This document shows, piece after piece, positions 35,077 to 44,482 of a stretch of 64,000 nt of DNA. The translations under genes and the position numbers were made by a program. Below the pieces are notes generated by a model. It worked only from the letters and a program-made list of their open reading frames with translations, ran no database searches and was not told the origin of the DNA. How positions within the stretch are numbered: the stretch's first letter is position 1; every line of letters starts with the position of its first letter. The DNA comes from Pseudomonas mediterranea CFBP 5447 (GTDB lineage Bacteria > Pseudomonadota > Gammaproteobacteria > Pseudomonadales > Pseudomonadaceae). The DNA is taken from the NCBI RefSeq assembly GCF_000774145.1, contig NZ_KN322985.1:712710-776709 (forward strand), read 5' to 3'.

Positions 35077-35805
35077 TTACGGGAATCTCGACCTTATTTG
35101 CTCAATAACACTCAGGTCGCTTGTAAGTTGTCCATTGATCAAATAGTCAGAAATCGCAACAGACAGATCTTGAACGTCCTGAGCGGTCGGTTCAGTAACA
35201 ACTACAGGCGGAGTAGAAGTCACTTTAACGAAAGCATCCTTTGGGCTTGTCTCGCTTGAAACCTGCGCAGCCCATGTATGCCCGGCGATACTGAAGTGAA
35301 TCTTATCGGTGGTTCCGGCATAGTACTGGGTGTAGTCGTTGCACAAGGCCTTGAAGCACATTCTGCTGAAGATATCGACAAGAGGGCAATTGTACTCAAC
35401 CGATACTTTCCTGATTGCGTCCTCATAAGTTCCGAGCGATACAAACTCAGCCACAGATCCGCGGTTCATGTTGTCGGTCATCAGTACCAGCTTGATGCCG
35501 GCTCCGATAACCTTGCTCGCAATGAGTCGTAGATTGGCAGTGAATGTTGCAACAGAAACACCGGTAGACCAATCGTTCGCGCCGATCATAATCACGCATA
35601 CATCCGGAGCCAGCCCGATAACGTCGGCCTGGAGCCTCGCCAAAAGGCCAGCAGACGTGTCTCCCGAAACGCCCTTGATATAGATGTCGGCGGAAGCATA
35701 TCCCGCGGCCGTACCGATCTTGTAGGCGAACGTGTCGGTCCTGGTGACGCCGCCGTAATCGGTACCCTTGACAATGCTGTGCCCCGCAAAGACGATTTTG
35801 CTCAT
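35077..35805 (-). CDS. SGNH/GDSL-type hydrolase, probably virion-associated
   Basis: A 242-residue protein with an SGNH hydrolase layout: block I nucleophile motif FAGHS (S10; the usual GDS is GHS here), block III GAND at residues 75-78, and catalytic DKIH (D167, H170). Such enzymes next to tail fibres often remove acyl groups from surface polysaccharide. After the domain comes a Thr/Val/Pro linker (TSTPPVVVTEPTAQ) and a short helical tail. The ATG overlaps the stop of the tail-fibre assembly gene (ATGA). Confidence 0.75.
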   Translation of the reverse strand: MSKIVFAGHSIVKGTDYGGVTRTDTFAYKIGTAAGYASADIYIKGVSGDTSAGLLARLQADVIGLAPDVCVIMIGANDWSTGVSVATFTANLRLIASKVIGAGIKLVLMTDNMNRGSVAEFVSLGTYEDAIRKVSVEYNCPLVDIFSRMCFKALCNDYTQYYAGTTDKIHFSIAGHTWAAQVSSETSPKDAFVKVTSTPPVVVTEPTAQDVQDLSVAISDYLINGQLTSDLSVIEQIRSRFP

Positions 35806-36116
35806 TGCGCATCCTCCGGCCACGGGTATTCAAGTTTAATTTCTTCACGACGCTTGATCATTTCGGCGTCGGTCCTCTGCGCTGCTTCTTCATTTCCGGC
35901 GGCTCGTTCGGCATACGCTTCAGCAATATATCGGTCACTGCCCGTTACAGGATGCGCATAAGCCCGGAGTCTCGCAGCTTCTACTTCTTCCTTTGTTGGC
36001 CCTTTCGGGGCAAGTTCCGGCGAAGAGTCATCAAGCCATTCTTCGGCGCACCCGGGCTGGGCATTTGCAAACCTTCCGATCACAACACCAGTTTCGTCAC
36101 GTTGAACGTACGGCAT
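35802..36116 (-). CDS. Tail fibre assembly/chaperone-like protein
   Basis: A 104-residue product directly downstream of the tail fibre gene. It has a short beta-rich start (YVQRDETGVVIGRFANAQP) and a long charged helical C-terminal half (EEVEAARLRAYAHPVTGSDR, YIAEAYAERAAGNEEAAQR). Position and architecture are those of fibre-assembly helpers in Pseudomonas phages. Sequence similarity to a named family is not clear to me. Confidence 0.6.
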   Translation of the reverse strand: MPYVQRDETGVVIGRFANAQPGCAEEWLDDSSPELAPKGPTKEEVEAARLRAYAHPVTGSDRYIAEAYAERAAGNEEAAQRTDAEMIKRREEIKLEYPWPEDAQ

Positions 36117-36119
36117 GAA

Positions 36120-37559
36120 TTACTCCTCCCAGCCGATGTTAAGAATCGACATCGTCACTGTGACGTTGGCGCGGGCGCGTATTTGCGCGGAGGTGTTGGT
36201 TTTTATACTCAACTGAAACCCGCCAGCGTCGGTAGCTGCATCGGTAACCACACCAAAACCACAAGTGAATCCAGACCAACCGCCGGTATTTGCTGGCAGC
36301 AGGTTCGCCTCGTCGGGGCAGCTGAAGTAGACCATCGCGTTGTTTGCATATGCAAAAGTGTTCAGGTCAACACGGACGTTCACGCCAGGCGGCGCAGACA
36401 TGGTGTAGTTGCTCGCCGTAGTACCCAAGGTCGCTGCGGAGACATCCATAATTGGAGTGCCCCAGCGATAAACCCGGCGCCCGGAAAAGACATCCATTGT
36501 AAAGGTGGTGATGGGGCCGCCGGAATCGGTCTTGAAGGAACCGACACGACGGAAGCCAGCATAACCAGATGGCATGGTTGGAGCTGTCGCGGACAAGCTG
36601 AACAGAATGTCTGCAGATCCGTCAGATACTTTCCGGATTGCGAATGCGTGATACCAGGTGCCAGGGGCACGGGCGCCTGTATCAAGTTTGTTCTGACCGG
36701 ACCCAGCAGCCCAACTCCCGGACGATTGAAGTGTGCCGCTGATAGTTGTGCTGCTAGAGATCATCACACTAGCCGCAGCGCTCGAACAACTACCTGGCCC
36801 TACATCGATTACTGTGTTGGGGGTGGCTGCGTTATTGCTCAGCGCGAACCCAGAGAGAAACCCGTACGGCAATTGGACGACTGACTGCAGGCGTGTGGCA
36901 AGCTTTAGCGAAGTCACAGCGGCAGCGTCGTCAGTTCCAGCGCTAACACCGCCCTGAGTAGCAATCGCAATCACGCCAGCGCGGCTTTCAGTGGCAGTAC
37001 GAGACGCCAATCCTGCGGGAGTGACGGCCCGCGTTGCGTCCGTGCCAGTTTGCGTCTCCGCATTCGTGGCCAGCTCGACCAGGCCTTGAGCTGTATCACT
37101 GGCGACCTTAGATGCCAGCCCGGCAGGAGTGACAGCGCGAACCGTATCTGTACCTGCTTGGGTTTCTGCGCTGGTAGCCAGTTCAACCAGGCCAACAGCT
37201 GTATCACTGGCAACCCTAGAAGCCAGGCCGGCTGGTGTGACAGCACGAACCGCATCCGTACCTGCTTGGGTCTCGGCGTTTGTAGCCAGCTCAACCAGAC
37301 CTTTGACCGTTGTCGAGGCATCTGCCGGAGATGCCGGGATTGCGCCATTGATCTTGGCAATGATCGCTGTAAGGAGCTGCGTATCGTTATCTTCATCCGG
37401 CGTGAGGCCGGCAGAGGTAATGACATTCAGAATTTCATCGGTAACGGAGTTCCCCCACTGCGCAGGAATCAAGGAACCAGGCGTGCCAGCAACCTCATCC
37501 TCATCTACAAATTTCCCATCGACAAGCCCAACGCTCGGTACACTTTTCGGAAAGTCCAC
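36120..37559 (-). CDS. Phage tail fibre with tandem 36-residue repeats
   Basis: Receptor-binding fibre of the contractile tail. The 479-residue product has an N-terminal attachment region (MDFPKSVPSVGLVDGKFVDE). Then come three near-identical 36-residue units (residues 86-193, each with GLVELAT, AETQ and RAVTPAGLAS) and a fourth degenerate unit to about residue 224. A distal domain rich in Ser, Thr and Gly follows (about 240-479). Repeats of this VELAT/PAGLA kind are known in P2- and Mu-type tail fibres. It follows the gp48-like gene by 10 bp. Confidence 0.88.
   Translation of the reverse strand: MDFPKSVPSVGLVDGKFVDEDEVAGTPGSLIPAQWGNSVTDEILNVITSAGLTPDEDNDTQLLTAIIAKINGAIPASPADASTTVKGLVELATNAETQAGTDAVRAVTPAGLASRVASDTAVGLVELATSAETQAGTDTVRAVTPAGLASKVASDTAQGLVELATNAETQTGTDATRAVTPAGLASRTATESRAGVIAIATQGGVSAGTDDAAAVTSLKLATRLQSVVQLPYGFLSGFALSNNAATPNTVIDVGPGSCSSAAASVMISSSTTISGTLQSSGSWAAGSGQNKLDTGARAPGTWYHAFAIRKVSDGSADILFSLSATAPTMPSGYAGFRRVGSFKTDSGGPITTFTMDVFSGRRVYRWGTPIMDVSAATLGTTASNYTMSAPPGVNVRVDLNTFAYANNAMVYFSCPDEANLLPANTGGWSGFTCGFGVVTDAATDAGGFQLSIKTNTSAQIRARANVTVTMSILNIGWEE
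36888..37304 (-). repeat. Tandem 108-bp coding repeats in the tail fibre gene
   Basis: Four head-to-tail copies of a 108-bp unit; the first three are highly similar at DNA level (each contains a version of gccggctggtgtgacagc on the plus strand), the fourth is diverged. Repeats of this kind allow copy-number change by recombination. Confidence 0.85.
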
Positions 37560-37569
37560 GCGTTATCCC

Positions 37570-38169
37570 TCAGTTGTAATTTATTTGCACTACGGTGTGC
37601 GCCGGAGCGGCACGTCGGATCTGGCACTCGAGCGGATTGCCGGGGTTCACCCCGAACCGCTCGCCCCAATAGCTAGCGCCGAAGCGCCGGCCTTGCCGCT
37701 GGCGGCCTCCAGTGTTCAGCGTCCACATGAACTGAGCGTTCCAGGTACCGAATCTCGCCACGCCAAAACGGGAACGCCCCATACGTGGCGTTCGATGTTC
37801 TGTAATGGTGGCATCGGGGTAGCCTTGGCTGACCGCGATGTCGATGAAGTAGGACAGGCTCTGTCCGCCGACCTCGATCAACCGGCGGCGAACCGCCAGG
37901 CGCCTGTCTTCAAAGGCGGGGTTAAGGCCAAGGCATGGATCTGGCAAGCCCATGATGGCTTCCCAATCAGGCACCAGCTCACTGACGCCGGCGGGGTCCA
38001 TCTCGTTGAGGAGGTCGACTGCCCTGGCATCGAGCCGAGCAAACTCCAGCGACACGCCGGAAAGAATCAAAGCGACTTCCGGGACCAGTTCAGGGTCCCA
38101 GGCAGGGCCGGCCGGCAACAGGCCGCTCAGTTGGCGCCGATACTGATCGGCCGTTCGGGCTACAGCCAT
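37570..38169 (-). CDS. Baseplate protein, Mu gp48/YmfQ (DUF2313) family
   Basis: The 199-residue product shows the YmfQ pattern: RTADQYRRQLSGLLPAGPAW near the start, LLNEMDPAGVSELVPDWEAI, and GLPDPCLGLNPAFEDRRLAV. It is thought to be part of the wedge joining baseplate to fibre. It overlaps the baseplate J gene by 10 bp and precedes the tail fibre gene, as gp48 does in Mu. Confidence 0.85.
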   Translation of the reverse strand: MAVARTADQYRRQLSGLLPAGPAWDPELVPEVALILSGVSLEFARLDARAVDLLNEMDPAGVSELVPDWEAIMGLPDPCLGLNPAFEDRRLAVRRRLIEVGGQSLSYFIDIAVSQGYPDATITEHRTPRMGRSRFGVARFGTWNAQFMWTLNTGGRQRQGRRFGASYWGERFGVNPGNPLECQIRRAAPAHTVVQINYN

Positions 38170-39197
38170 GTGATACCCCCGAAGGTCAGCAGCTCATTGG
38201 TGTCGGCCGGCACATCGGCGGTCGGTGAAACCAGGTCATGGTCCGTTTCGCCCGCCGAACCGCTGATCGCCTGGGCGATGTGCGTGAGCAGCAAGGTTTC
38301 GCCCAGGCCCGCTTCGCGGTCGTGCAGATCGATCAACTGAGCCTGGATGGCGGCGCGCACTGCGGTGGTGTCCGGTACAGGGTGAATGCTGTAGTTCACG
38401 GGCACCTCCACGGGGGCCAGCACATAAAGCTCAGCAGTCACCGGGCGCAACGGCTCAATGTAGGCTTTAACCTCTGCCAGTTGCGCCGGGTTCGGTACCG
38501 GTTCGGCGTCGCCGTCGCGCATGACGAACAAGCCAACGGTGCCTGGGCCAAGGTAATTTCCACGGCACCAGGCCCGCGTGACGCCTGGAACCTCAAGCGC
38601 CCAGGTTTCATAATCGGCCGCGGAACCACCATGGGGGACCAGACGGTAGGAACGAATCACCCGGGCGCGCAGCGATTCAATACTCTCCTGAGCGATGCCG
38701 CCCGTCAGTCCAGGCGCCAGCACTGTGAAGCTGTTGGTCACACCGGCGACTGGCTGCACCAGGGTCAGTTGCAAACCGCCGTCGGCGTTGCCAAGGGTGC
38801 CGGCGTCCACCGCCTCCACCGCTCCGGTATTGAGCCCTGCAACGGTGGTGACGCTGGCGGTCAGCCGGTAGGTTCGGCCGTCTCCGGCCTGCAGCACGGT
38901 TTCGGCATCCATTACAGCGCCAGCCACCGCAACAAAGGACACGGCGCCTGACGCAGGTTGTGCCGGGTTTCTTGGCTGAGACAGACGCAGCAGCGCAATT
39001 CGCTCCAGCGTTTCTTCATCTGCCCGGTCTGGCAGGATCTGCTCGGCAATCCAGTTCAGGTAGCCGTACAGGCCATAGGCGGTACCGGCGAGTGTTCTGG
39101 CCAGCACCTGGGCATCAGAGCGACGCAGGGAGTCGCTGGCCAGGTCACTCTGGGTACGGTCGACCAGCACCGGCAGCGAAGGCGTTTCAAACGGCAT
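38160..39197 (-). CDS. Baseplate J/gp47 family protein
   Basis: Structural wedge protein of the contractile-tail baseplate. The 345-residue product has the Baseplate_J pattern, including AYGLYGYLNWIAEQILPDRA (residues 38-57), ETLERIALLRLSQPRNPAQP, and in the second half GSAADYETWALEVPGVTRAW and YIEPLRPVTAELYVLAP. It overlaps the gp46-like gene by 11 bp and the gp48-like gene by 10 bp. Confidence 0.92.
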   Translation of the reverse strand: MPFETPSLPVLVDRTQSDLASDSLRRSDAQVLARTLAGTAYGLYGYLNWIAEQILPDRADEETLERIALLRLSQPRNPAQPASGAVSFVAVAGAVMDAETVLQAGDGRTYRLTASVTTVAGLNTGAVEAVDAGTLGNADGGLQLTLVQPVAGVTNSFTVLAPGLTGGIAQESIESLRARVIRSYRLVPHGGSAADYETWALEVPGVTRAWCRGNYLGPGTVGLFVMRDGDAEPVPNPAQLAEVKAYIEPLRPVTAELYVLAPVEVPVNYSIHPVPDTTAVRAAIQAQLIDLHDREAGLGETLLLTHIAQAISGSAGETDHDLVSPTADVPADTNELLTFGGITWL

Positions 39198-39585
39198 AGA
39201 TCACCTGCCAAGAAGGGGTGGATGGGATTTCCAGGCGACTGCCGTCCGGGATGGTCAAGACCACGCTGAGGTTCAACCGATTGGTGTCTGCCCGGGTGCT
39301 GCTGATGGCGATGTCCAGGACCTGCCCGTCATCGATCAACCACCGAAGGGCCTCACCTGCATAGAACTCTGCATCCCGCTGGGTGGCGTCGGTCAGCTTG
39401 ACCCGGCGCAGCAACCACAGACGCGAACCAATCCGGTCATCGGCGATGGACGGATAGCTGTCACCCCACCAGCCGTACAGTTCATCGTCGTCTACCGGAT
39501 CGTCTGTTTCCGCCCGGCGCCAGGTGTACAGGCTGATGATCACAGCACGAATCAGCGCCGACTCTACGGCGCTTTGAGTACTCAT
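39187..39585 (-). CDS. Phage GP46 family baseplate protein
   Basis: The 132-residue product matches the Mu gp46 type: AVIISLYTWRRAETDDPVDD, DELYGWWGDSYPSIADDRIG, SRLWLLRRVKLTDATQRDAE and an end LEIPSTPSWQVIYAV. It is a baseplate component related in role to gp25 of T4. It shares the bases TGATG with the gp45-like gene upstream. Confidence 0.88.
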   Translation of the reverse strand: MSTQSAVESALIRAVIISLYTWRRAETDDPVDDDELYGWWGDSYPSIADDRIGSRLWLLRRVKLTDATQRDAEFYAGEALRWLIDDGQVLDIAISSTRADTNRLNLSVVLTIPDGSRLEIPSTPSWQVIYAV

Positions 39586-40091
39586 CAGCCACCTGCCGCA
39601 GGCACGCCGCTTTGGCCGGTGCCCGGTTGCGTGTTGGTGTGGACGTGATTGATCTGGCTGATGCCGCCCGCCACCTGGTCGCCCTGGGAAACGATCTGCC
39701 CCGTCTGGGTGATGGTCGGCGTTTCAAAGTTCACAGAACCGGACGCCTTGATATTCAGCGTCCCGGTCTCGATATCGATGATCCGGCCACGCTTGAAGTG
39801 GATCCGGTCGCCCTCGTCGGTATAGATCGCCACCTCGCCTGGCTGCATTGCCTGGATGCGGTACCGGCGATCAGCGGCGACCAGCACCACCGCGTGGGAG
39901 CGGTCGCCACCGATGAAGGCGGTCAGCACCTCGGCGCCGGTCAGGGGGTTGCTGGTGAAGCCATAGGCCTCGAAATGCTCGGCGTTGTCCTTCAACTCGC
40001 CGGCAGTCAATCGCATCTGCAGGGACTGCATTTTCTTCAGGGCGTCCACGAGCACCACGGTGCCGCGGGCCAGCATATTTTTCACGGTCAT
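39585..40091 (-). CDS. Baseplate assembly protein V / Mu gp45-like spike protein
   Basis: The 168-residue product resembles the gpV/gp45 group that forms the membrane-piercing spike. It has an OB-like N-terminal region (DNAEHFEAYGFTSNPLTGAE, FIGGDRSHAVVLVAADRRYR). Then comes a beta-helical middle with TDEGDRIHFKRGRIIDIETG, and a Gly-rich tail ending in INHVHTNTQPGTG, where HVHTN is a typical metal-binding tip motif. Confidence 0.87.
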   Translation of the reverse strand: MTVKNMLARGTVVLVDALKKMQSLQMRLTAGELKDNAEHFEAYGFTSNPLTGAEVLTAFIGGDRSHAVVLVAADRRYRIQAMQPGEVAIYTDEGDRIHFKRGRIIDIETGTLNIKASGSVNFETPTITQTGQIVSQGDQVAGGISQINHVHTNTQPGTGQSGVPAAGG

Positions 40092-41203
40092 TGTTTGGGC
40101 TCGTAATCGGCAGGAATCAGGTATTCGAAGTTGTCGGCCTTGCCGCCCTTCTTCAACTTGCGGTGCTTGTGCGGGTCCTGTGGCTCCGGCTCGAAGCCGT
40201 CGGGCGGCCCCACCTCAAGCTTGGTGACCATGCCCTGGTCCGTCAGGGTGTACGTGACGCGGGCAATGAGCATCACCCGGTCAAACCCAATGATCGGGTC
40301 GATCACCCGCACCAGGGTATTGTGCTTCCACAACGCGCCGTTGGTTTGTCGCCAGCCCTGGACGGTGTAGGTGGTCGCCAGCGCCTTGCCCATGCGGGTA
40401 CCGCGCTCCCAGTTGGCCCGGGCCTGGGCAAGCTCAGCGGTCAGTTGGCCGGACTCCTGAATGATCAGCACCCGCTTGCGGGTCGTCCGGTCGTCGGTGA
40501 GCACCGCCGACACCTCGGCAGCCGCCTCGCCGAACTCATCGTCCGTTCCACTCTTTTGTCCGAGCACCCGGTATTCGGAAAACACGCCGGAGAAATCCAG
40601 CGCCGCGCTACCGGTGAGGATATTCTTGCCCACCTCCAGATGATCGAAGGCCCGGCCTTCGCTGCCAGGACGCGCCAGCACGGCCATTCCCCGGGCATCG
40701 TCGGTTGAGAACACCCGGAACAGCGTCAGCAGCCGATCGATCGACTCGAATGCCGTCTCCCCCGGCTCTATCGTATGGTCCGACAGCTTCGCCCCTTCGG
40801 GAATCTCACTACGCACAGCAATCCCGTAGGGCGCCGCCAGCGCCTTGACGATTGTCAGCACGCTCTGGTTATTCCACTGGCCCGGCTGGTTCACCGCGGC
40901 ACAATCCACCAGGTCAGCCGTCAACGACCGGCCGCTGATGGTGGTCGTGATCTGATCGTGGGTGTAGTCAATCGGCGACGAGAACACCCAGCCGGTCAGC
41001 ACCAGGTCATCGCCGATACGCACATGGCACTTGGCGCCCTGGCGAATGGGCACCGACACGTTCTGGCCGGGCCACTGCCAGGTAATGCTGAGGGAGAACG
41101 AGCGGGCCTGATCCTCCAAGCCGGCGGTGATTTCCACCGACTTCCAGCCGGAGTAATCCAAACCGTCAACGGTAAGGCTGACGGTGTTTTGATCTTCGGC
41201 CAT
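40088..41203 (-). CDS. Mu gp44-like (gpP) baseplate hub protein
   Basis: The 371-residue product is a late-control-D/gp27-like hub subunit. It contains TVSLTVDGLDYSGWKSVEIT, FSLSITWQWPGQ, YTHDQITTTISGRSLTADLV, PYGIAVRSEIPEGAKLSDHT, and the C-terminal WKHNTLVRVIDPIIGFDRVM. It overlaps the gp45-like gene by 4 bp and keeps the Mu gene order gp43-gp44-gp45. The C-terminal 35 residues are rich in Lys and Pro. Confidence 0.87.
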   Translation of the reverse strand: MAEDQNTVSLTVDGLDYSGWKSVEITAGLEDQARSFSLSITWQWPGQNVSVPIRQGAKCHVRIGDDLVLTGWVFSSPIDYTHDQITTTISGRSLTADLVDCAAVNQPGQWNNQSVLTIVKALAAPYGIAVRSEIPEGAKLSDHTIEPGETAFESIDRLLTLFRVFSTDDARGMAVLARPGSEGRAFDHLEVGKNILTGSAALDFSGVFSEYRVLGQKSGTDDEFGEAAAEVSAVLTDDRTTRKRVLIIQESGQLTAELAQARANWERGTRMGKALATTYTVQGWRQTNGALWKHNTLVRVIDPIIGFDRVMLIARVTYTLTDQGMVTKLEVGPPDGFEPEPQDPHKHRKLKKGGKADNFEYLIPADYEPKQ

Positions 41204-41206
41204 GGG

Positions 41207-42463
41207 TTACCTCTGGGCTATTTTGATCGGCATCGCCGGAATGAAGCCCGGGTGCCGGATCCTGTTGCGCTGGACCACCTCGGTCGAGCGCGTGGCATCA
41301 CCAAAGCGCCGGTACGCCAGCACCAGCGCCGACATGGTTTCCGGCGGGGTGATGTCCACCAGCCTGACGCCGGACTCGGCCACGGCCGTGAGGTGCTTAA
41401 CCAGGGCTTGACGCAACGTGTTCAGCACCACGTAATGGGCTGGATCGGCCTTGAGCGAGGCCTGATAGATGGCCTCATCCAAACCATCGCGCAGCTCGAT
41501 CACATCGTCAGCGACTGGCACCTCAGGGAGCACCACAGTCAATACCGCCTGCTGCTCAACCGACGGGGTCGAGCTTGTGGCCACGGGCTGTGATGCGATC
41601 GGCATTTCGCTGATGATCAGCGCGACCTGGACCAACAGCGCGTCCTGCACCAGGTTGGCGGCGGCCTGTGATGCCGCCACCGAGTCGACACCGCCCACCT
41701 GCGGGACGGTATTGATTCTGGTCACCGCCTCCGCTTGCTGGGTAGCCGTGGCTATCGCGTTTCGGTAGCCGTTGCTGGTGTCGGAGAAAGCACTGTCCTG
41801 TACCGAAAAGTCATTGAAGTAGCTGGTGAACAGCGACGACAGCGCGTCAGGCGCGTTCATCAACGACTGAACGAAGCCCGACAGGTTGGTGAACACGCCA
41901 ACGAAGGGTGCGAACTGCTGCTGAATCACCGAGTAGACGTTCGACAGGCTGTTGCGCAACCGGATCAGGCCAAGCCTGGCCTGATCGACTTTCGACATTG
42001 CCGCCTTGTACCGGGCCAGGGCCGAGTCCAGCAGACTGTCGGAGGCCTTCACCACCTGCTGCTGGCTATTGACCTTGGCGGTCGGAAAGGTCAGCGGCTT
42101 GTCCGGATAAAACGTCAGTTCCAGGCTCACCATACCGCCGGCGGTCAGCTCGTGAGACAACTTGCAATCGCCCACCTTGACCTGCATGCGCCCAAGCCAA
42201 GGATGGACCAGCTCTCCCGGGCCAGGCTTTTGCAGCGCCTCGAGCAACTTGTCGCGCCGCTCGAAGCAATCGTCGCCGATCACCCAGGCCGTCATCGTGT
42301 GGACCTGGGCCTGCTTGCCGAGCTGTTCAAAGAACGGCTCATCCCGCTGGGGGTATTCGTGAAGCTGACCTTTGAGCCCGACCGGTACCGACGTCTGAGG
42401 GATCAGAAAGCTGATCCCACGAAACGACGCCGGCAGCAGGTCATCGCGCCATGTGCGTGCCAT
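41207..42463 (-). CDS. Mu gp43-like DNA circularisation/tail protein
   Basis: The 418-residue product starts MARTWRDDLLPASFRGISFL, the start of the DNA_circ_N family (Mu gpN, P22-type circularisation domain), with LHEYPQRDEPFFEQLGKQAQ and VIGDDCFERRDKLLEALQKP GPG nearby. The rest is helical and Ala-rich. In Mu-like phages this protein belongs to the baseplate/tail hub despite its name. It follows the tape measure gene by 3 bp. Confidence 0.87.
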   Translation of the reverse strand: MARTWRDDLLPASFRGISFLIPQTSVPVGLKGQLHEYPQRDEPFFEQLGKQAQVHTMTAWVIGDDCFERRDKLLEALQKPGPGELVHPWLGRMQVKVGDCKLSHELTAGGMVSLELTFYPDKPLTFPTAKVNSQQQVVKASDSLLDSALARYKAAMSKVDQARLGLIRLRNSLSNVYSVIQQQFAPFVGVFTNLSGFVQSLMNAPDALSSLFTSYFNDFSVQDSAFSDTSNGYRNAIATATQQAEAVTRINTVPQVGGVDSVAASQAAANLVQDALLVQVALIISEMPIASQPVATSSTPSVEQQAVLTVVLPEVPVADDVIELRDGLDEAIYQASLKADPAHYVVLNTLRQALVKHLTAVAESGVRLVDITPPETMSALVLAYRRFGDATRSTEVVQRNRIRHPGFIPAMPIKIAQR

Positions 42464-42466
42464 GCC

Positions 42467-44482
42467 TTACCCCTTCATGACGCCGACGGTACGGGTACCG
42501 ACGTTTGGTTTGATGTTCAGCCCAGGCTGATTGGTTTTCGGGCGTTCGATGGTGGTGCCCGGTGGGGCGCCGTTCAGGTTGATGTTGAGTTCACCGTTGA
42601 GCTTCTGCGCGTTGTTGGCGGCCGTCTGCTGCAACAGCTGGTTGTTGTTGATGCCGAATGCCTGGTTGTTCATCGCCTGACGCGCCTGGGCAGACTGCGC
42701 GGCATCAGCCAGCAGAAGCTCACCGGTGCCACCGCCGGCGCCGGCGTTGCGCTTCTGCTGGGCTTCAGTGAAGGCGTTCACCTTGTTGGTGGCGGTTTGG
42801 ATGATCCCTTCGCCGCCCTCCCCGCCGCCGAACCACTGCATGATCGGCTCGATGATGGGCCTGAGCTTCTCCCACAACTGCTTGAACCACGCCGTGATCG
42901 GTTCCCAGTTATTGATGATCATGCCCAGCGGCGACCAGTCGAACATGGTCTTTAGGTAGTCCATTACCGGCGTGGACAGCGCCATCAGAAGATTCCAGGT
43001 CGCGGCGAACAAATCAGTGAGCGGGTCCCAGTTTTCCCTGATGGATGCAATGGGCCCCCAGTCGGCAAATGACTTGAAGAGATCCCACGCCTTAAGCACC
43101 GGTCCTTCGATCACTGCCCAGATCTTCTGAAAGAACGGAGCCACGGTGGACCAGTTGGCAATCAGCAGTCCGGCCGCCAGCGCAATGCCCTGAACAACGA
43201 GCCCGACGATCGACTTTTTCGTCACGCCGTCGAACAGCTTCATGGCCCACATAGACGCAGTAACAGCCACCCTCAACACGCCATAGGCCAGCGCGGCGCC
43301 CAGCACACCCTTGATCAAGCCAGGGTGCTCGGCCGCCAGCGATGACAGCCCGGAAACCAGCGGACCCACCAGGGTCATGACGTCGTTGAATGGCGGTAGC
43401 AACGCACTGCCCACCTCCACGCCCAGCCGCGTGACCTTGTTGGTCAGCAGCTGCATGGCGTTTGCGGTGGTCTTGGACCGGGCGGTGAATTCAGCTTCCA
43501 TGGAGCCAGTAAACTTTCCTTCGGTGCCCACCGCGGCGAAGCTCTTCTTCAACAGATCGAGGTTCGTGAGCAACGGCGCAATCGCTGACACCGATTCTGT
43601 ACCAAACAACTCAGTCAACAGCCCCGCCTGCTTGGCCGGGTCTACCTTGGCAATGCGCCCCAGAACGTCTTCGATGGTGCCCTGGGCGTCCTTCTGCATG
43701 CTCTTGGCGACTTGCTTCACATCCAGGCGCAGGGATTTGAAGGCCTGGGCCTGTTGCTTCGTGGCAGAACCGCCCTTTGTCAGCGCCAGCATGAAGTTCT
43801 TCATGCCCGTGGCGGCCACCTCGCTGGGCACCCCAACACCTGCCAGGGTGGCACCCATCGCCGCGATCTGCCCCGACGCCAACCCGGCAATAGCACCGAG
43901 CGGGCCGATGCGGGTCACGATGTCAGAAATCTGTGCCGCTGAGGACGGCCCCACGTTGCTGAGGTAGTTGATCTTGTCAGCCAGCGCAACGACTTCAGGC
44001 TGGGTCAGTTTGAAGGACGTCCGCCACTTCGCCATCATGTCGCCCGACTGCTCGGCTGTCTGGTCGAAGGCAATGCCCATCTTTACCGCGTCTTCGGCGA
44101 ACTGCTTGAGCTCGCCGGCGGCGAAGCCGGCCTGGCCACCCGCCGCGACAATGGCGGCGATTCCATTGGCAGCCATCGGCAGGCGCTCAGACATGTCCAG
44201 GACATCCTGGCCCATCTGCTGGAACTGCTGGGGAGTTTCGAACGTGACTACCTTCTTCACGTCGGCCATGGCCGTCTCGAATTCCATCGCCGCTTTCGCG
44301 CCGGCAATAAATGGTGCGGCAAACGCACCGCCCTGAATCAGATCCTTGAAGCCGATGTTGCCGAGGCCGGAGCTGTTCATCTGCTTGCGGAAACCCGCAA
44401 CGTTCTTGCGGATCCCGGCGAGCGTCGGCGACAGCTTGTCGACGCCGGTGATCAACGCCTTGAGCTGGAACTTGTCCGCCAT
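42467..44482 (-). CDS. Tail tape measure protein
   Basis: The tape measure sets tail length and is ejected with the DNA. The 671-residue product has a conserved N-terminal block (KALITGVDKLSPTLAGIRKN, residues about 8-27) and the phage TP901-type core with GQDVLDMSERLPMAANGIAA. A hydrophobic middle (GVLGAALAYGVLRVAVTAS, VVQGIALAAGLLIANW) and a Gly/Asn-rich C-terminus follow. At about 0.15 nm per residue, length suggests a tail near 100 nm. The ATG at 44482 shares a base with the stop of the frameshifted chaperone; a GTG three bases upstream is less likely. Confidence 0.92.
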   Translation of the reverse strand: MADKFQLKALITGVDKLSPTLAGIRKNVAGFRKQMNSSGLGNIGFKDLIQGGAFAAPFIAGAKAAMEFETAMADVKKVVTFETPQQFQQMGQDVLDMSERLPMAANGIAAIVAAGGQAGFAAGELKQFAEDAVKMGIAFDQTAEQSGDMMAKWRTSFKLTQPEVVALADKINYLSNVGPSSAAQISDIVTRIGPLGAIAGLASGQIAAMGATLAGVGVPSEVAATGMKNFMLALTKGGSATKQQAQAFKSLRLDVKQVAKSMQKDAQGTIEDVLGRIAKVDPAKQAGLLTELFGTESVSAIAPLLTNLDLLKKSFAAVGTEGKFTGSMEAEFTARSKTTANAMQLLTNKVTRLGVEVGSALLPPFNDVMTLVGPLVSGLSSLAAEHPGLIKGVLGAALAYGVLRVAVTASMWAMKLFDGVTKKSIVGLVVQGIALAAGLLIANWSTVAPFFQKIWAVIEGPVLKAWDLFKSFADWGPIASIRENWDPLTDLFAATWNLLMALSTPVMDYLKTMFDWSPLGMIINNWEPITAWFKQLWEKLRPIIEPIMQWFGGGEGGEGIIQTATNKVNAFTEAQQKRNAGAGGGTGELLLADAAQSAQARQAMNNQAFGINNNQLLQQTAANNAQKLNGELNINLNGAPPGTTIERPKTNQPGLNIKPNVGTRTVGVMKG

